Of a stretch of DNA of 64,000 bases, positions 51,746-62,275 are shown in pieces. The DNA is from Methyloversatilis sp. XJ19-49. GTDB taxonomy: Bacteria; Pseudomonadota; Gammaproteobacteria; Burkholderiales; Rhodocyclaceae. The stretch lies in NCBI RefSeq assembly GCF_024580145.1, contig NZ_JANINI010000002.1, positions 62,001 to 126,000 on the forward strand, read 5' to 3'. The notes beneath the pieces were generated by a model, which saw nothing but the letters and a program-made list of their open reading frames with translations, did no database searches and had not been told where the DNA came from. How positions within the stretch are numbered: position 1 is the first letter of the stretch; every line of letters starts with the position of its first letter. Both the position numbers and the translations under genes were made by a program.

Positions 51746-52633
51746 CTAGTCGTCGCTGCCGTCGTCCGCGTCCATATTGCTGTTGCGCGTCCAGAAGAAA
51801 CGGTCGGGCAGGTACTGGCCCATGCCGGGCCGGAAACCGTTGACCAGCGTACGCCACGTATATTCCTGCGCCGCCTGCACGGCTGCGCCGACGTCCAGAC
51901 CCTGCGCCAGCCAGGCCGCCAGCGCGGACGCCAGCGTACAGCCGGAACCGTGATAGCTGCCCGGCAGACGGTCCCATTCGTCGCGCCGGATCACGCCGCC
52001 ATGGCCGTACAGCACGTTGCTGACGCGCAGCGTCGATTCATGGGTGCCGGTCAGCAGCACATGCCCGCAGCCGGCTGCAATCAGCAACCGGGCGCACTCG
52101 TCGAGCGCGAGCGGATCCTGACGGTTGTCCGATTCATCGTCTCCGTCCTCGTCCTCGTCGTCGCCGAACTGCGCCAGCCGGCGCGCTTCGAGGCTGTTCG
52201 GCGTCAGCACCGTGGTCAGCGGCAGCAGCAGTTCCTGCAGCGCGATCACCATTTCCTCGTCGGCCAGCTCGTCACCGCGGCCGGATGACAGCACCGGATC
52301 GAACACCACCGGCAGATGCGGGTAATCGGAAATGATCTCGGCGATGGCGGCGATGTTCTCCACGCTGCCCATGACGCCGATCTTGAATGCCGCCACCGGC
52401 ACATCCGACAGCAGCACGCGCGCCTGGTCGACCACCAGGTCGTCGTCCATCGGCACGATTTCCTCGACGCCGGTGGTGTCCTGCACGGTGACGGCCGTGA
52501 CCACGCCGAGCGGATGGCAGCCGAGCGCCGACAGCGTCATCAGATCGGCCTGCATGCCGGCGCCACCCGTGGGGTCGGTGGCGGAAAAACACATGACAAG
52601 AGGCGGATGCGCCCGCACATCACGATTGACCAT
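51746..52633 (-). CDS. thiD: Hydroxymethylpyrimidine/phosphomethylpyrimidine kinase
   Basis: A 295-residue ribokinase-fold enzyme. CFSATDPTGGAGMQADL is the start, VLTPNSLEARRL and LTGTHES follow, and GSYHGSGCTLASALA holds the anion hole and catalytic Cys. A 17-residue acidic insertion (DDEDEDGDDESDNRQD) lies near residue 157, and the C-terminus DADDGSDD is also acidic. It phosphorylates HMP twice for thiamine. Divergent from rubredoxin. Confidence 0.9.
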   Translation of the reverse strand: MVNRDVRAHPPLVMCFSATDPTGGAGMQADLMTLSALGCHPLGVVTAVTVQDTTGVEEIVPMDDDLVVDQARVLLSDVPVAAFKIGVMGSVENIAAIAEIISDYPHLPVVFDPVLSSGRGDELADEEMVIALQELLLPLTTVLTPNSLEARRLAQFGDDEDEDGDDESDNRQDPLALDECARLLIAAGCGHVLLTGTHESTLRVSNVLYGHGGVIRRDEWDRLPGSYHGSGCTLASALAAWLAQGLDVGAAVQAAQEYTWRTLVNGFRPGMGQYLPDRFFWTRNSNMDADDGSDD

Positions 52634-52709
52634 AAAGCGCGCGCCCGGATTGTCGTTACAGAAGGTTAATTACGGTAATATCGATTCGATTCTAACAAAC
52701 CATACTGCC

Positions 52710-52898
52710 ATGAGTTCCACAGTCACGGCCGAATTCCAGAGTTACATGTGTCTCATTTGCGGCTTCATCTACGACGAAGCCGCCGGTCTGCCGGAAGAGG
52801 GTATCGCGCCCGGCACGCGTTGGGCGGACGTACCGCCCAACTGGACCTGTCCGGAGTGCAGCGCACGCAAGGACGACTTTGAAATGGTCCAGATCTGA
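52710..52898 (+). CDS. rubA: Rubredoxin
   Basis: A 62-residue iron protein. The two Cys pairs YMCLICGFIYDEAAG and WTCPECSARKDDFE bind one Fe. It is a cytoplasmic single-electron carrier, for instance in oxidative stress defence or alkane oxidation, but its partner is unknown here. The thiD-rubA-pilG order is conserved in related bacteria. Confidence 0.93.
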   Translation: MSSTVTAEFQSYMCLICGFIYDEAAGLPEEGIAPGTRWADVPPNWTCPECSARKDDFEMVQI

Positions 52899-53002
52899 CC
52901 AGCCGACGGCCGTTTCCGCAGCGGGCGACCCGCGTCGCTGTCTGACGGCGCACGGCACAACATCGCGGCATCGATCGTCGCGCACAAGAACGGGAGAGCA
53001 TC

Positions 53003-53401
53003 TTGGCTGAATCGGGTGGCAGTGCCGGCGTCAAGGTGATGGTGATCGACGACAGCAACACCATCCGCCGCAGTGCCGAAATCTTTCTTGTCCAGGCGGG
53101 ATATCAGGTCGTCCTCGCGGAAGACGGCTTCGATGCGCTGTCGAAGATCAGCGACCATCATCCGCAGGTGATCTTCTGCGACATCATGATGCCCCGTCTC
53201 GACGGTTATCAGACCTGCGCACTCATCAAGAAAAACCCCAGGTTTGCCGCTACTCCTGTCGTGATGCTTTCTTCGCGCGACGGTCTGTTCGACCGCGCAC
53301 GCGGCCGGATGGTCGGCTCGGACGAATACCTCACCAAACCTTTCACCAAGGACAGCCTGCTGCAGGCAGTGTCGCGTCACGCGCGCAACGGCGCTGACTG
53401 A
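53003..53401 (+). CDS. pilG: Response regulator PilG
   Basis: A 132-residue stand-alone receiver. VMVIDDSNTIRRSAEIFLVQ holds the acidic pair, IFCDIMMPRLDGYQ the phospho-Asp, MLSSRDG the Ser and YLTKPFT the Lys. It matches PilG of the Pil-Chp system, which drives type IV pilus extension through PilB. The start is a TTG at 53003 with GGGAGA eight bases upstream; the next ATG (53038) would cut the domain. Confidence 0.9.
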   Translation: MAESGGSAGVKVMVIDDSNTIRRSAEIFLVQAGYQVVLAEDGFDALSKISDHHPQVIFCDIMMPRLDGYQTCALIKKNPRFAATPVVMLSSRDGLFDRARGRMVGSDEYLTKPFTKDSLLQAVSRHARNGAD

Positions 53402-53432
53402 CCTGCCGGCGCTTACCGAACGCGGAGCCACA

Positions 53433-53816
53433 ATGGCCATCAAGCGCATCATGGTGGTGGACGACTCGCCCACCGAACGCCATGTACTGAACGACTTCCT
53501 GACCCGCAAGGGCTTCGAGGTCATCATCGCCGAGAACGGCGAGCAGGCCATCGAGAAAGCCAAGGCTGAAAAGCCCGACCTCATCCTGATGGACGTCGTG
53601 ATGCCCGGCGTCAATGGCTACCAGGCAACGCGCACCATCACGCGCGAAGACAGCACGCGCGACATCCCGGTCATCATGTGCACAAGCAAGGATCTGCCGA
53701 CCGACCGCATCTGGGGCATGCGACAGGGCGCGCTCGATTACATGGTCAAGCCGGTCAATCTCGAAGAACTGCTGGGCCGCATCCAGCAGCTGGGCGCGGC
53801 GGGCAACGATGGCTAG
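53433..53816 (+). CDS. pilH: Response regulator PilH
   Basis: A 127-residue receiver: IMVVDDSPTERHVLNDFL, LILMDVVMPGVNGYQ for the phospho-Asp, MCTSKD and YMVKPVN for the Lys. In the Pil-Chp system PilH counters PilG and favours pilus retraction or acts as a phosphate sink. It overlaps the pilI start by 8 bp. Confidence 0.9.
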   Translation: MAIKRIMVVDDSPTERHVLNDFLTRKGFEVIIAENGEQAIEKAKAEKPDLILMDVVMPGVNGYQATRTITREDSTRDIPVIMCTSKDLPTDRIWGMRQGALDYMVKPVNLEELLGRIQQLGAAGNDG

Positions 53817-54321
53817 GACGTCGCTGCGCGAATTCGAGGAAGAGTTGGCCCGGAAGCTGTCCGACACTTCAGGACAGACGAGCGCGCGCGCGCTGCTCGG
53901 CGTGCAGGCGGGCGACGAATGGTGGCTGATCGATCTGGCCGAATCCGGCGAAATCCTGCCGGTGCCGGCACTGACGCCTGTGCCGCTCACCCGCGGCTGG
54001 CTGCGCGGTATCGCCAACGTGCGCGGTCTGCTCTACGCGGTGAATGACTTCGCCGCGTTCCAGGGTGGCGCATCGACCGGCGTGGCCGGCGAAACACGGC
54101 TGCTGCTGCCGCACGCCAAATTCGGGACCAACAGTGCGCTGCTGGTGTCCCGCGTGCTCGGCTTGCGCGCACTCGAGGATTTCGAAAGCGCTGATACCGG
54201 TCAGGCCGATGCCCGGCCCTGGGTGTCGGCCCGGCTGGTCGACACCCAGGGCCGCGTGTGGCTGCGGCTGGATCCGCGGCGCCTGTACGCAGACCCCGGC
54301 TTTGCCGACGTGGCGGCCTGA
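53809..54321 (+). CDS. pilI: CheW-like adaptor PilI
   Basis: A 170-residue CheW-domain protein (ARALLGVQAGDEWWLIDLAES, LTRGWLRGIANVRGLLYAVND). It links the receptor PilJ to the kinase ChpA. Its ATG lies within the pilH end, so the two are translationally coupled. pilJ follows after a 160-bp gap. Confidence 0.88.
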   Translation: MARTSLREFEEELARKLSDTSGQTSARALLGVQAGDEWWLIDLAESGEILPVPALTPVPLTRGWLRGIANVRGLLYAVNDFAAFQGGASTGVAGETRLLLPHAKFGTNSALLVSRVLGLRALEDFESADTGQADARPWVSARLVDTQGRVWLRLDPRRLYADPGFADVAA

Positions 54322-54481
54322 TCCGCATGCCGGCCCTGCTCGCGTGCTATCCCGCTGCCGGCCGCCGCCGCTCACCCGGCGATGCATCGGGCCATGCTTT
54401 CACTGTCGCTGTTCCGGGCTGGCCGCTGCTCCAGTCTCCTGCCTTTCTCCCCAAGCAACGTAGTCCCCGAGGAAAGTCCCG

Positions 54482-56575
54482 ATGGCGTTGAACATTCCTG
54501 GACTGAAGTCCGCTGCGCAGGCCGGCAGCGACCCCGCGCCGTCGAAGCCGGTGGATGCGGCGGGATTCCTGCGCGGCCGCCTGCCGCTGATCGGCCACCT
54601 GCCGCTCGGCCAGCAGGTGCGGGCGCTGGCCGTGATCTTCCTGCTGTTCATCGGGCTGGCTGCGGTACTGGTGTGGCAGGACTGGCGCGGCACGCGGCAA
54701 AATGCGGCCCACATCCATGCCGCGGGTCAGTTGCGCACGCTGATGCAGGGGGTGACTCATTCAGCGCCGCAGGCATTGGCCGGACAGGCCAGTGCGCTGG
54801 GCGAACTTTCGTCCGCTCGCGCGGCTGTGACGGCGCTGCTCGACACATTGAACCGTGGCGGCGAGGCGGACGGCGTGGCGCTGCCGCCCGCCCGCGGCGC
54901 CGCAAAGGACGCGCTGCAACAGATCGACGCCGCGTGGAGCGGCCAGGACCGCAACGTGGCCCTGCTGCTTGGTCAGCAGAAAACCCTGCTTGCGCTTGGC
55001 GAGGCCGGCCGCGCGCTCGATGCTGCCGCAACACCGATGATGGCCGCGCTCGCTCGCATCGCTGCCCAGCGTGGCGCACGCGATGGCGGGCTCAGTCTGT
55101 TGTTCGCTGGCAGCGTCGGTCAGGTCCGGGCGGCGATCCATGCGCTGACGTCAACCACGCCGACGTCAGCCGATACGCTCGACACGCTTCAGCGCGCCCT
55201 GCCCGTGCTGCTCGACACCGCAGCCCAACTCGAACAAAGCGCCGAGGGCGAGCCGCGTGAGGCCTTTGCGCAGGCGCACAACGAACTGGTGCCGCGCATG
55301 ACCGCGCTGGTTACGGCGCTGGACAAGCCAGCCGACCTGCTCGCCGCACGTGCCGCAGGCCTCTTGCTGATCGGCGGCACTGCGGCGCTGGCGGGCCCGA
55401 CCGATGCGCTGGCTGCCATCTATTCGACGGAGCGCGATGCCCGTGCGTTGCGGATCCTTGGCGCGGTACTGTGCGTGCTGCTTGCCTTGGCCAGCGTGTT
55501 CCTGATGGTGCGCGCCTACAACGAAGACCAGCACCGGCAGCGCATTCTCGTCGAGGGCTCGCGCGAGGAAGCGAAACGCGAGAAGGACACGACCCAACAG
55601 GCCATCCTGCGCCTGATGAATGAAATGGGCGATCTGGCGGACGGCGACCTGACGGTGCGTGCGACGGTGTCGGAAGACATCACCGGTGCCATCGCCGACT
55701 CGGTCAACTACACCATCGAGGAACTTTCGGTGCTGGTGAAGCGGATCAACGACGCGGCCGGGCGCGTGGCGGAAGCGTCGGAGTCCGCGCAGCGCATTTC
55801 GACCCAGTTGCTGACGGCCGCGGAGCGGCAGTCGCGCGAAGTGACCGAGTCCGGCCAGTCGGTGCTGGCCATGGCGAAATCGATGAATGCGGTGTCGGAA
55901 GAGGCGACCCGCTCGGCGCAGGTGGCGCGCCAGTCGCTGGCAGCAGCCCAGAACGGCTCGAACGCGGTGTCGAATTCGATCCGCGGCATGAACGACATCC
56001 GCGACCAGATTCAGGAAACATCGAAGCGCATCAAACGCCTCGGCGAGTCGTCGCAGGAAATCAGCGAAATCGTCGAACTGATTTCCGACATTACCGAACA
56101 GACCAACGTGCTGGCGCTGAATGCCGCCATCCAGGCCGCGGGCGCCGGCGAGGCCGGGCGCGGCTTCACCGTGGTGGCCGAAGAAGTGCAGCGGCTGGCC
56201 GAACGGTCGGGCGAGGCGACCAAGCAGATCGCAGCCATCGTGCGCACCATCCAGACCGACACCCAGGATGCGGTCGCCGCGATGGAAAATTCGACCCGCG
56301 GCGTGGTCGAGGGTGCGCGCCTGTCCGACGCAGCCGGACAGGCGCTGGACGAAATTTCAACCGTATCGACCGAACTGACCGAACTGATCGAAGCGATTTC
56401 GTCGTCGGCGCAGGTACAGGCAGAACAGGCGACCCGGGTGGCGCACGGCATGCAGGGCATTCTGCGCATCACCGAACAGACCACGGTCGGCACCAAGCAG
56501 ACCGCACTTTCCATCGGACAGCTGGCCGATCTGGCGGCTGAACTCAAAGGCTCGGTCGCGGGCTTCAAGGTATGA
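54482..56575 (+). CDS. pilJ: Methyl-accepting chemotaxis protein PilJ
   Basis: A 697-residue receptor. Helices near residues 46-66 and 321-345 bracket a periplasmic PilJ domain; a HAMP region follows, and the signalling tip lies near residues 510-590 ([40 protein letters not shown]). It detects surface contact or pilin state for type IV pili. An N-terminal Pro/Ala-rich stretch of 40 residues precedes the first helix. It overlaps chpA by ATGA. Confidence 0.92.
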   Translation: MALNIPGLKSAAQAGSDPAPSKPVDAAGFLRGRLPLIGHLPLGQQVRALAVIFLLFIGLAAVLVWQDWRGTRQNAAHIHAAGQLRTLMQGVTHSAPQALAGQASALGELSSARAAVTALLDTLNRGGEADGVALPPARGAAKDALQQIDAAWSGQDRNVALLLGQQKTLLALGEAGRALDAAATPMMAALARIAAQRGARDGGLSLLFAGSVGQVRAAIHALTSTTPTSADTLDTLQRALPVLLDTAAQLEQSAEGEPREAFAQAHNELVPRMTALVTALDKPADLLAARAAGLLLIGGTAALAGPTDALAAIYSTERDARALRILGAVLCVLLALASVFLMVRAYNEDQHRQRILVEGSREEAKREKDTTQQAILRLMNEMGDLADGDLTVRATVSEDITGAIADSVNYTIEELSVLVKRINDAAGRVAEASESAQRISTQLLTAAERQSREVTESGQSVLAMAKSMNAVSEEATRSAQVARQSLAAAQNGSNAVSNSIRGMNDIRDQIQETSKRIKRLGESSQEISEIVELISDITEQTNVLALNAAIQAAGAGEAGRGFTVVAEEVQRLAERSGEATKQIAAIVRTIQTDTQDAVAAMENSTRGVVEGARLSDAAGQALDEISTVSTELTELIEAISSSAQVQAEQATRVAHGMQGILRITEQTTVGTKQTALSIGQLADLAAELKGSVAGFKV

Positions 56576-59500
56576 ACACGACGCCTTCCACCCATCAGGA
56601 TCTGGGCCCGCTGATCTGGGTCCGCGGCGAAATCGATCTGGCGCTGATCCGCGCATCCGAAGCACTCGGCAACGAAGATCATCAGGCGGGTGCCGAGCCG
56701 CTCAAGTTCGCGCAGACCCATCTGCACCAGGCGCGCGGCGCGCTGGCCATTGTCGGCCTCGACGGCCTGACCCATTTCTGCGACGCGCTCGAACAGTTGT
56801 TCGCCGACTGGCACGCTGGCCGGCTGGCCAGCAGCCGGGGCGCTGCATCGCTCGCCCAGCGCGCCATTGCGTCGGTGCGCGGTCATCTCGACGAACTGGT
56901 CGCAGGTGGCGCAGACCAGCCGATGCGGCTGATGCCGCTGTATCGCGACCTGATGGCGCTGCGCGGCGAAACGGTCGTCGTGCCGTCCGAACTGTTTTTC
57001 CCCGACCTCACGCTGCGCCCGCCTGCTCCGGCCCAGCTGGCGTCGCAACTGTCGCCACTGGACCGCGCGCGTGCGCTGCGTGCCGCACGCAGCCAGTTCG
57101 AACGCGGCCTGCTGCGTTTCCTGCGCGACGATCGCGAAGGACTGCCGCAGATGCGTCAGGCCATCGGTGCCATCGAACAGATGCAGTCGGTCCCGGCGAC
57201 GCGCGCTTTCTGGTGGGTGTGCGGTGCGCTGACCGACGGTCTTGCACAAGGCGCCATTCGCGGCGATTTCTTCATCAAGCGACTGTGCGCACGCATGGAT
57301 GTGCAGATGCGCCGCCTGCTCGAAGGCTCGCGCGGCGTGGCTGAACGACTGATGCGCGATTCGCTGTACTTCATCGCCACCGCCGAGCAGTTGACGCCGC
57401 ACATCCGTCAGGTGCGCGATACCTATCAGCTCGACGCACTGCTGGCACCTGGCGACACCGCCGGCCACGACGACTTCGGCACCCTGCGCCCGGCACTGGC
57501 CGCGCTGCGCGAATCGCTTGGCCAGGGCAAGGATGCATGGACACGGTTTTCGTCCGGAGCGGCGGTCGGCCTGCCGCAATTCCATGAACAATGCGAAGCC
57601 ATGGTCGCCGCGGCGGGCCGCGTCGGTCAGCCGGATCTGGCACGCCTGGCCGCCGCTCTGCTGGACCTTGGCCAGTGGCTGCGCCGCGATCCGCTGCAGC
57701 ACACCGAAAATCTGGCGATGGAGGTCGCCACCGCGCTGCTGGTGATGGACGCGCTGGTCGAACAGTTCAGCCGCGCGCAGAGCGAAGACCTGCCGGGCCA
57801 GGTCGATACGTTGATCGACCGCCTCGCGCGAGCGCGCCGCGGTGAAACGCTGCCGGCGATGCAGATCCCGCTGTTCGACGAAATGTCGCGCCGCGCTCAG
57901 GAACGGCTGTTCATGGGTCAGGTGGCACGCGAAATCATGGCCAGCCTGGCCGATGTCGAACAGCAGCTCGACGGCTACTTCCGCGATCCCTCGCGCGCGG
58001 CCGAACTGGCGGCGCTGGCCGGCCCGCTGAAGCAGATCGACGGCGCCCTCAACATGCTGGGGCAGGACGCCGCCGTATCGCTGGTGCGTCGCGCAGCGGC
58101 GCAGATCGCCGACATGGCGAAGCCGGAACATGAAATCGTGGAAGGCGAGTTCGAAGCCCTCGCGCACCAGCTCTCCGGCCTGGGCTTCTTTGTCGACAAG
58201 CTGCAGTACGGCCCGGCCGACCTCGACCTGATCCTGAACCCGCGCAGTGCGGCGCAGGACGCCGCCGAAGCCGGCGAAGGCGCAAGCGTGGAGTCGGAAC
58301 TTGCGAACCGACGCGAGAAAGCGGCTCAGCTGCTCGACCGGCTGTCGCACGGCGGCGCCGACGAGCACACGCGCGACGAACTGCGTCAGGCACTCGAAAC
58401 CATCCGGCAGGACGCCAAACTGCTCGCCGATGAAAAGCTCGAGCAGCGCGCCACCGAAGCCCTCGCCGCACTCAAGGCCGGCGAGGCGGTACCCGATGCC
58501 GCCATTGCCGACGCAGTGCAGGGGATCGGCCAGACGCCGCACGAGTCGCTCGCGCCGTCGGCAGATACGGTGCGTCTGGCCGAAGCCAGCCAGGAAGATT
58601 TCGATGCCGAACTGCTCGAAATCTTCATCGAGGAAGCGCGCGAAGTGCTGGACACGATGGCGTCGAGCACCGATGCCGCCCGCCGGCAGCCGCACAGCCA
58701 GGACCTGCTGACCACGCTGCGACGCGGCTTCCATACGCTCAAGGGCAGCGGTCGCATGGTCGGCTTGCGCGATCTGGGCGAGGCGGCGTTTGCGGTCGAG
58801 CAGGTCATGAACCGCTGGCTGGGCAGCGAGCGCGACGGCACACCGGAACTGTTCGACCTGCTCGATGGTGCGCGCATGCTGTTCGCTGGCTGGGTTGACC
58901 GGCTGTCACAGGGCGATACCCGCTCGCCGGAGCACGATTGGCTGCAGCCGGCCTGCGACGCGATACAGACGCACGACGCAGAGCCCGCTGCCGCGCCGGC
59001 CGCCGAAGCACTGGCTGAAGACGCGGTCCCGGGCGCAGCCGTCGCGGGCAGCGATCTCGACCTGGACATCGACTTCGATTTCGATCTGGAGGCGGACATG
59101 CCAGCCGCCGGGCCGGTTGCCGCCAATGCCTTCGAGCCCGACACCGGCCTCGATTCGGTGACCAACATCGTCGCGCTGGACGCACCGCTGGACGCCACAG
59201 GCGGCGATGTCGACCTCGAACTCGATTTCGACCTCGATGCACCGGGCGTCGAACTGACGCTGCCGGAAAGCACGATAGACATCACGTCCGACATCGACGC
59301 CGAAGAGCGCGCACTCGATGCCGGCGCAGACCGCACGCTGTTCGACCTGTTCCTCGCCGAAGCGCGCGGCCACGTCGCCACATTGCGGCGCGAACTGACG
59401 CGACTGCACATCAACCCGTCGCTGCGTCCGAGCCAGGACAGCCTGCTCGCCGCTCATACGCTGGGCGGCATTTCGCTCACCGTCAGTCAGGAAGACATCA

Positions 59501-62247
59501 GCGCGCTGGCGCGCTCGCTCGAACATGCACTGCTGCGCTGCGAAGCGCGCGGCGACGCGCCGCACGCCGACCAGTCCGCGCTGCTGAACAGCGCCGCCAG
59601 CGCGCTGGAAGCCCAGGTCGCCGCCATCGGCTCGGGTGCGATCGCCACACCCGCACCGGAACTGATCGCACGGCTTGATGCGCTGTTCGGCGCAGCAACC
59701 ATCGTGCCCGAGACAGTCGAACTGCAGGTTCTTGAACTGCCGGACATGGACATCATGCCGCTTGGCGGCATGACGGAAGTACTGGCGGAAGCTCCCGAGC
59801 CGATGCGACCCGAGGCCTTCGACACCGCGGACGAAATGGCCGCCCCGGGCGAACCCGCACTGGATATCGTCGCGGCAGACCTGCCGCCGGTGAACCCGTT
59901 CGAGAAGGTCGCGCTGCCGGACGAATATGTGCTGGCCGAGACAGCCGGCAACGAAGCGCAGCCGTTCGAACTGGCACGCCTGCCATCAGCCCGCGCCACC
60001 GTGCCGGCCGAGAGCGCGCAGGCCTTCGTGGTACCGGATGAAATCGATCATCAGTTGCTGCCGATCTTCATCGAGGAGGCCCATGACCTGCTGCGGGAAA
60101 TCGGCAGCGAACTGCGCAGCTGGCGCGACGACACCGACGCGTTGAGTGCTTCGGACGCATTGCGCCGGCAACTGCACACGCTCAAGGGCAGTGCCCGGAT
60201 GGCCGGCGTGATGCGCTTCGGCGATCTGGTGCACAGCATGGAGACGCTGATCGAGCAGCCTTGTGCGCCGGACGATCGCGCGCTGCTGCTCGACGAGCTC
60301 GACCTCGGCTATGACCGCTGCGAAGAACTGGTGGCGAAGCTGGAACGCGGCGAAGCGCTGACTCCGGAGACCGTGGCGGCCGAGGACGCGGTGGCCCCGA
60401 CGTCCGCGGCCGAGGGCGATGCCGGCGCGCCGCGCGAGCGTCCGTCGGTGCGCGTGCGCTCCGACATGGTCGACCGCTTCGTCAATGAAGCCGGCGAAAT
60501 GAGCATTGCACGCACCCGCATCGAAGGCGAGCTGCGCTCGCTGCGTGGCTCGCTGAATGACCTGACGGAAAACGTGCAGCGCCTGCGCAGCCAGTTGCGC
60601 GAGATCGAAATCCAGGCCGAGAGCCAGATGCAGTCGCGCATGGCAGCCGCCGAAGCACAGCACGAACAGTTCGACCCGCTCGAAATGGATCGCTTCACGC
60701 GCTTCCAGGAACTGTCGCGCATGATGGCCGAAAGCCTGTCAGACGTGACCACGGTGCAGTACAACCTGGTGCGTAACCTCGATGCGGCCGACACCGCCAT
60801 CCAGTCGCAGGCGCGGCTGAACCGCGACCTGTCGCAGGCGCTGATGTCGGTGCGCATGGTGCCGTTCTCGACGCTGGAAGACCGGCTGTACCGGGTGGCG
60901 CGCCAGTCGGCCAAGGAAACCGGCAAGAAGGTCAATCTTGAACTGACCAACACGCGCATCGAACTCGACCGCGAGGTGCTGGAAAAGATGACCGGTCCCA
61001 TCGAGCACCTGCTGCGCAACGCGGTGGCCCACGGCATCGAGCCGCGCGCGACACGTGAAGCGGCAGGCAAGTCGGAAACCGGCGAAATCGTCATTTCCCT
61101 GACCCAGCAAACCAACGAGGTCGTCATCGAACTGGTCGACGACGGTGGCGGGCTGGCGTTCGAACGCATCCGTGCTCGCGCCGTCGAGCGTGGGCTGCTC
61201 GGCGCAGACGAGGAGGCCGACGAGCGGCGTCTGACCAGCCTCATTTTCGAGCCGGGCTTCTCGACTGCCGAACAGCTGTCGGAACTGGCCGGCCGCGGCG
61301 TCGGCATGGATGTGGTGAGGAATGCCACGACCGCACTGGGCGGCCGCATCGAAACCACATCGGAAGCCGGCCGCGGTACGCGCTTCAGGCTGTCGCTGCC
61401 GATGACGCTGGCAGTGACCCAGTCGCTGCTGGTGAGCAGCGGGGGCAAGACCTACGCCATTCCGTCTTCGATGGTGAAGCACGCGCACGAGCTGCGCGAT
61501 GACGAAGCGGTTGCCCTTCGTCTGGCCGGCGGCCAGGAGTGGATGGACCACCACTACACCTATCATTACCTGCCCCGCCTGCTTGGCAATACCGATGCTC
61601 AGCCGGGCACCGGCACCTGGCTGCTGCTGCTCGGTGCCGGCAACGAATTGATGGCGCTGGAAGCAGACGGACTGCGCGGCAACCAGGAAGTGGTCGTCAA
61701 GCCGGTCGGACCGCAACTGTCGCGGCTGGCCGGCATCGCCGGCGCCACCGTGCTGGCCGATGGCGAAGTCACGCTGATCATCAACCCGGTGTCGCTCGCT
61801 TCACGCATCGGCCGCATGGCCGACCGACCCGACATCGTGCGCGCCGTGCCGGAAGTGCCGGAAGCGCTGCCGCCGCTGATCATGGTGGTGGATGATTCGC
61901 TGACGGTGCGCAAGGTGAGCAGCCGGTTGCTGGAACGCGAAGGCTACCGCGTCATCACGGCCAAGGATGGTATCGATGCGCTGGAAAAGCTGGCCGACAA
62001 GCTGCCGGCAGTCATGCTCGTGGATATCGAAATGCCGCGCATGGACGGTTTCGAACTGACGCTGCAGGTGCGCGCCGACGCGCGCACGCGCGACATTCCC
62101 ATCGTGATGATCACCTCGCGCATCGCCGAGAAGCATCAGGCCTATGCGCGTGAGATCGGGGTTAACGAGTACCTCGGCAAGCCTTACGACGAGGCCCACC
62201 TGCTGCAGCGGGTGGCAGACTTCACCGGCGGCAGCGGCCGCCGGTGA
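56572..62247 (+). CDS. chpA: Hybrid chemosensory kinase ChpA (CheA type) with receiver
   Basis: A 1891-residue kinase of the type IV pilus pathway. In order: a degenerate N-terminal Hpt-like unit near residue 52 ([17 protein letters not shown]), a long helical region, Hpt with His721 ([11 protein letters not shown]), Hpt-like with His962 ([10 protein letters not shown]), Hpt with His1202 ([11 protein letters not shown]), CheA dimer and ATPase domains with the N box at about residue 1483 ([11 protein letters not shown]) and [18 protein letters not shown], a CheW-like domain, and a receiver with phospho-Asp1818 ([13 protein letters not shown]). It is shorter than the 2472-residue P. aeruginosa protein, which has more Hpt-type units. 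The stretch at about residues 840-900 is unusually acidic. Confidence 0.92.
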   Translation: MNTTPSTHQDLGPLIWVRGEIDLALIRASEALGNEDHQAGAEPLKFAQTHLHQARGALAIVGLDGLTHFCDALEQLFADWHAGRLASSRGAASLAQRAIASVRGHLDELVAGGADQPMRLMPLYRDLMALRGETVVVPSELFFPDLTLRPPAPAQLASQLSPLDRARALRAARSQFERGLLRFLRDDREGLPQMRQAIGAIEQMQSVPATRAFWWVCGALTDGLAQGAIRGDFFIKRLCARMDVQMRRLLEGSRGVAERLMRDSLYFIATAEQLTPHIRQVRDTYQLDALLAPGDTAGHDDFGTLRPALAALRESLGQGKDAWTRFSSGAAVGLPQFHEQCEAMVAAAGRVGQPDLARLAAALLDLGQWLRRDPLQHTENLAMEVATALLVMDALVEQFSRAQSEDLPGQVDTLIDRLARARRGETLPAMQIPLFDEMSRRAQERLFMGQVAREIMASLADVEQQLDGYFRDPSRAAELAALAGPLKQIDGALNMLGQDAAVSLVRRAAAQIADMAKPEHEIVEGEFEALAHQLSGLGFFVDKLQYGPADLDLILNPRSAAQDAAEAGEGASVESELANRREKAAQLLDRLSHGGADEHTRDELRQALETIRQDAKLLADEKLEQRATEALAALKAGEAVPDAAIADAVQGIGQTPHESLAPSADTVRLAEASQEDFDAELLEIFIEEAREVLDTMASSTDAARRQPHSQDLLTTLRRGFHTLKGSGRMVGLRDLGEAAFAVEQVMNRWLGSERDGTPELFDLLDGARMLFAGWVDRLSQGDTRSPEHDWLQPACDAIQTHDAEPAAAPAAEALAEDAVPGAAVAGSDLDLDIDFDFDLEADMPAAGPVAANAFEPDTGLDSVTNIVALDAPLDATGGDVDLELDFDLDAPGVELTLPESTIDITSDIDAEERALDAGADRTLFDLFLAEARGHVATLRRELTRLHINPSLRPSQDSLLAAHTLGGISLTVSQEDISALARSLEHALLRCEARGDAPHADQSALLNSAASALEAQVAAIGSGAIATPAPELIARLDALFGAATIVPETVELQVLELPDMDIMPLGGMTEVLAEAPEPMRPEAFDTADEMAAPGEPALDIVAADLPPVNPFEKVALPDEYVLAETAGNEAQPFELARLPSARATVPAESAQAFVVPDEIDHQLLPIFIEEAHDLLREIGSELRSWRDDTDALSASDALRRQLHTLKGSARMAGVMRFGDLVHSMETLIEQPCAPDDRALLLDELDLGYDRCEELVAKLERGEALTPETVAAEDAVAPTSAAEGDAGAPRERPSVRVRSDMVDRFVNEAGEMSIARTRIEGELRSLRGSLNDLTENVQRLRSQLREIEIQAESQMQSRMAAAEAQHEQFDPLEMDRFTRFQELSRMMAESLSDVTTVQYNLVRNLDAADTAIQSQARLNRDLSQALMSVRMVPFSTLEDRLYRVARQSAKETGKKVNLELTNTRIELDREVLEKMTGPIEHLLRNAVAHGIEPRATREAAGKSETGEIVISLTQQTNEVVIELVDDGGGLAFERIRARAVERGLLGADEEADERRLTSLIFEPGFSTAEQLSELAGRGVGMDVVRNATTALGGRIETTSEAGRGTRFRLSLPMTLAVTQSLLVSSGGKTYAIPSSMVKHAHELRDDEAVALRLAGGQEWMDHHYTYHYLPRLLGNTDAQPGTGTWLLLLGAGNELMALEADGLRGNQEVVVKPVGPQLSRLAGIAGATVLADGEVTLIINPVSLASRIGRMADRPDIVRAVPEVPEALPPLIMVVDDSLTVRKVSSRLLEREGYRVITAKDGIDALEKLADKLPAVMLVDIEMPRMDGFELTLQVRADARTRDIPIVMITSRIAEKHQAYAREIGVNEYLGKPYDEAHLLQRVADFTGGSGRR

Positions 62248-62251
62248 AGTT

Positions 62252-62273
62252 CAGGGCGCCTTGCGCGCCCCTG
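62252..62273. terminator. Hairpin between the convergent chpA and phaC genes
   Basis: An imperfect hairpin (CAGGGCGC / GCGCCCCTG with one bulge) fills the 28-bp gap. A second strong palindrome at 62221-62248 lies over the end of chpA. No T run, so efficiency is uncertain. Confidence 0.4.
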
Positions 62274-62275
62274 GC

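Noticed and set aside
52634-52709. A TPP riboswitch between thiD and rubredoxin
   Set aside because: The 76-bp gap is too short and shows none of the THI-box core.
56011-58734. A 907-codon open frame on the minus strand opposite chpA and the pilJ end
   Set aside because: It lies opposite genes with clear catalytic motifs, its translation is low-complexity in Arg, Gln and His, and long antisense frames are expected in GC-rich DNA.
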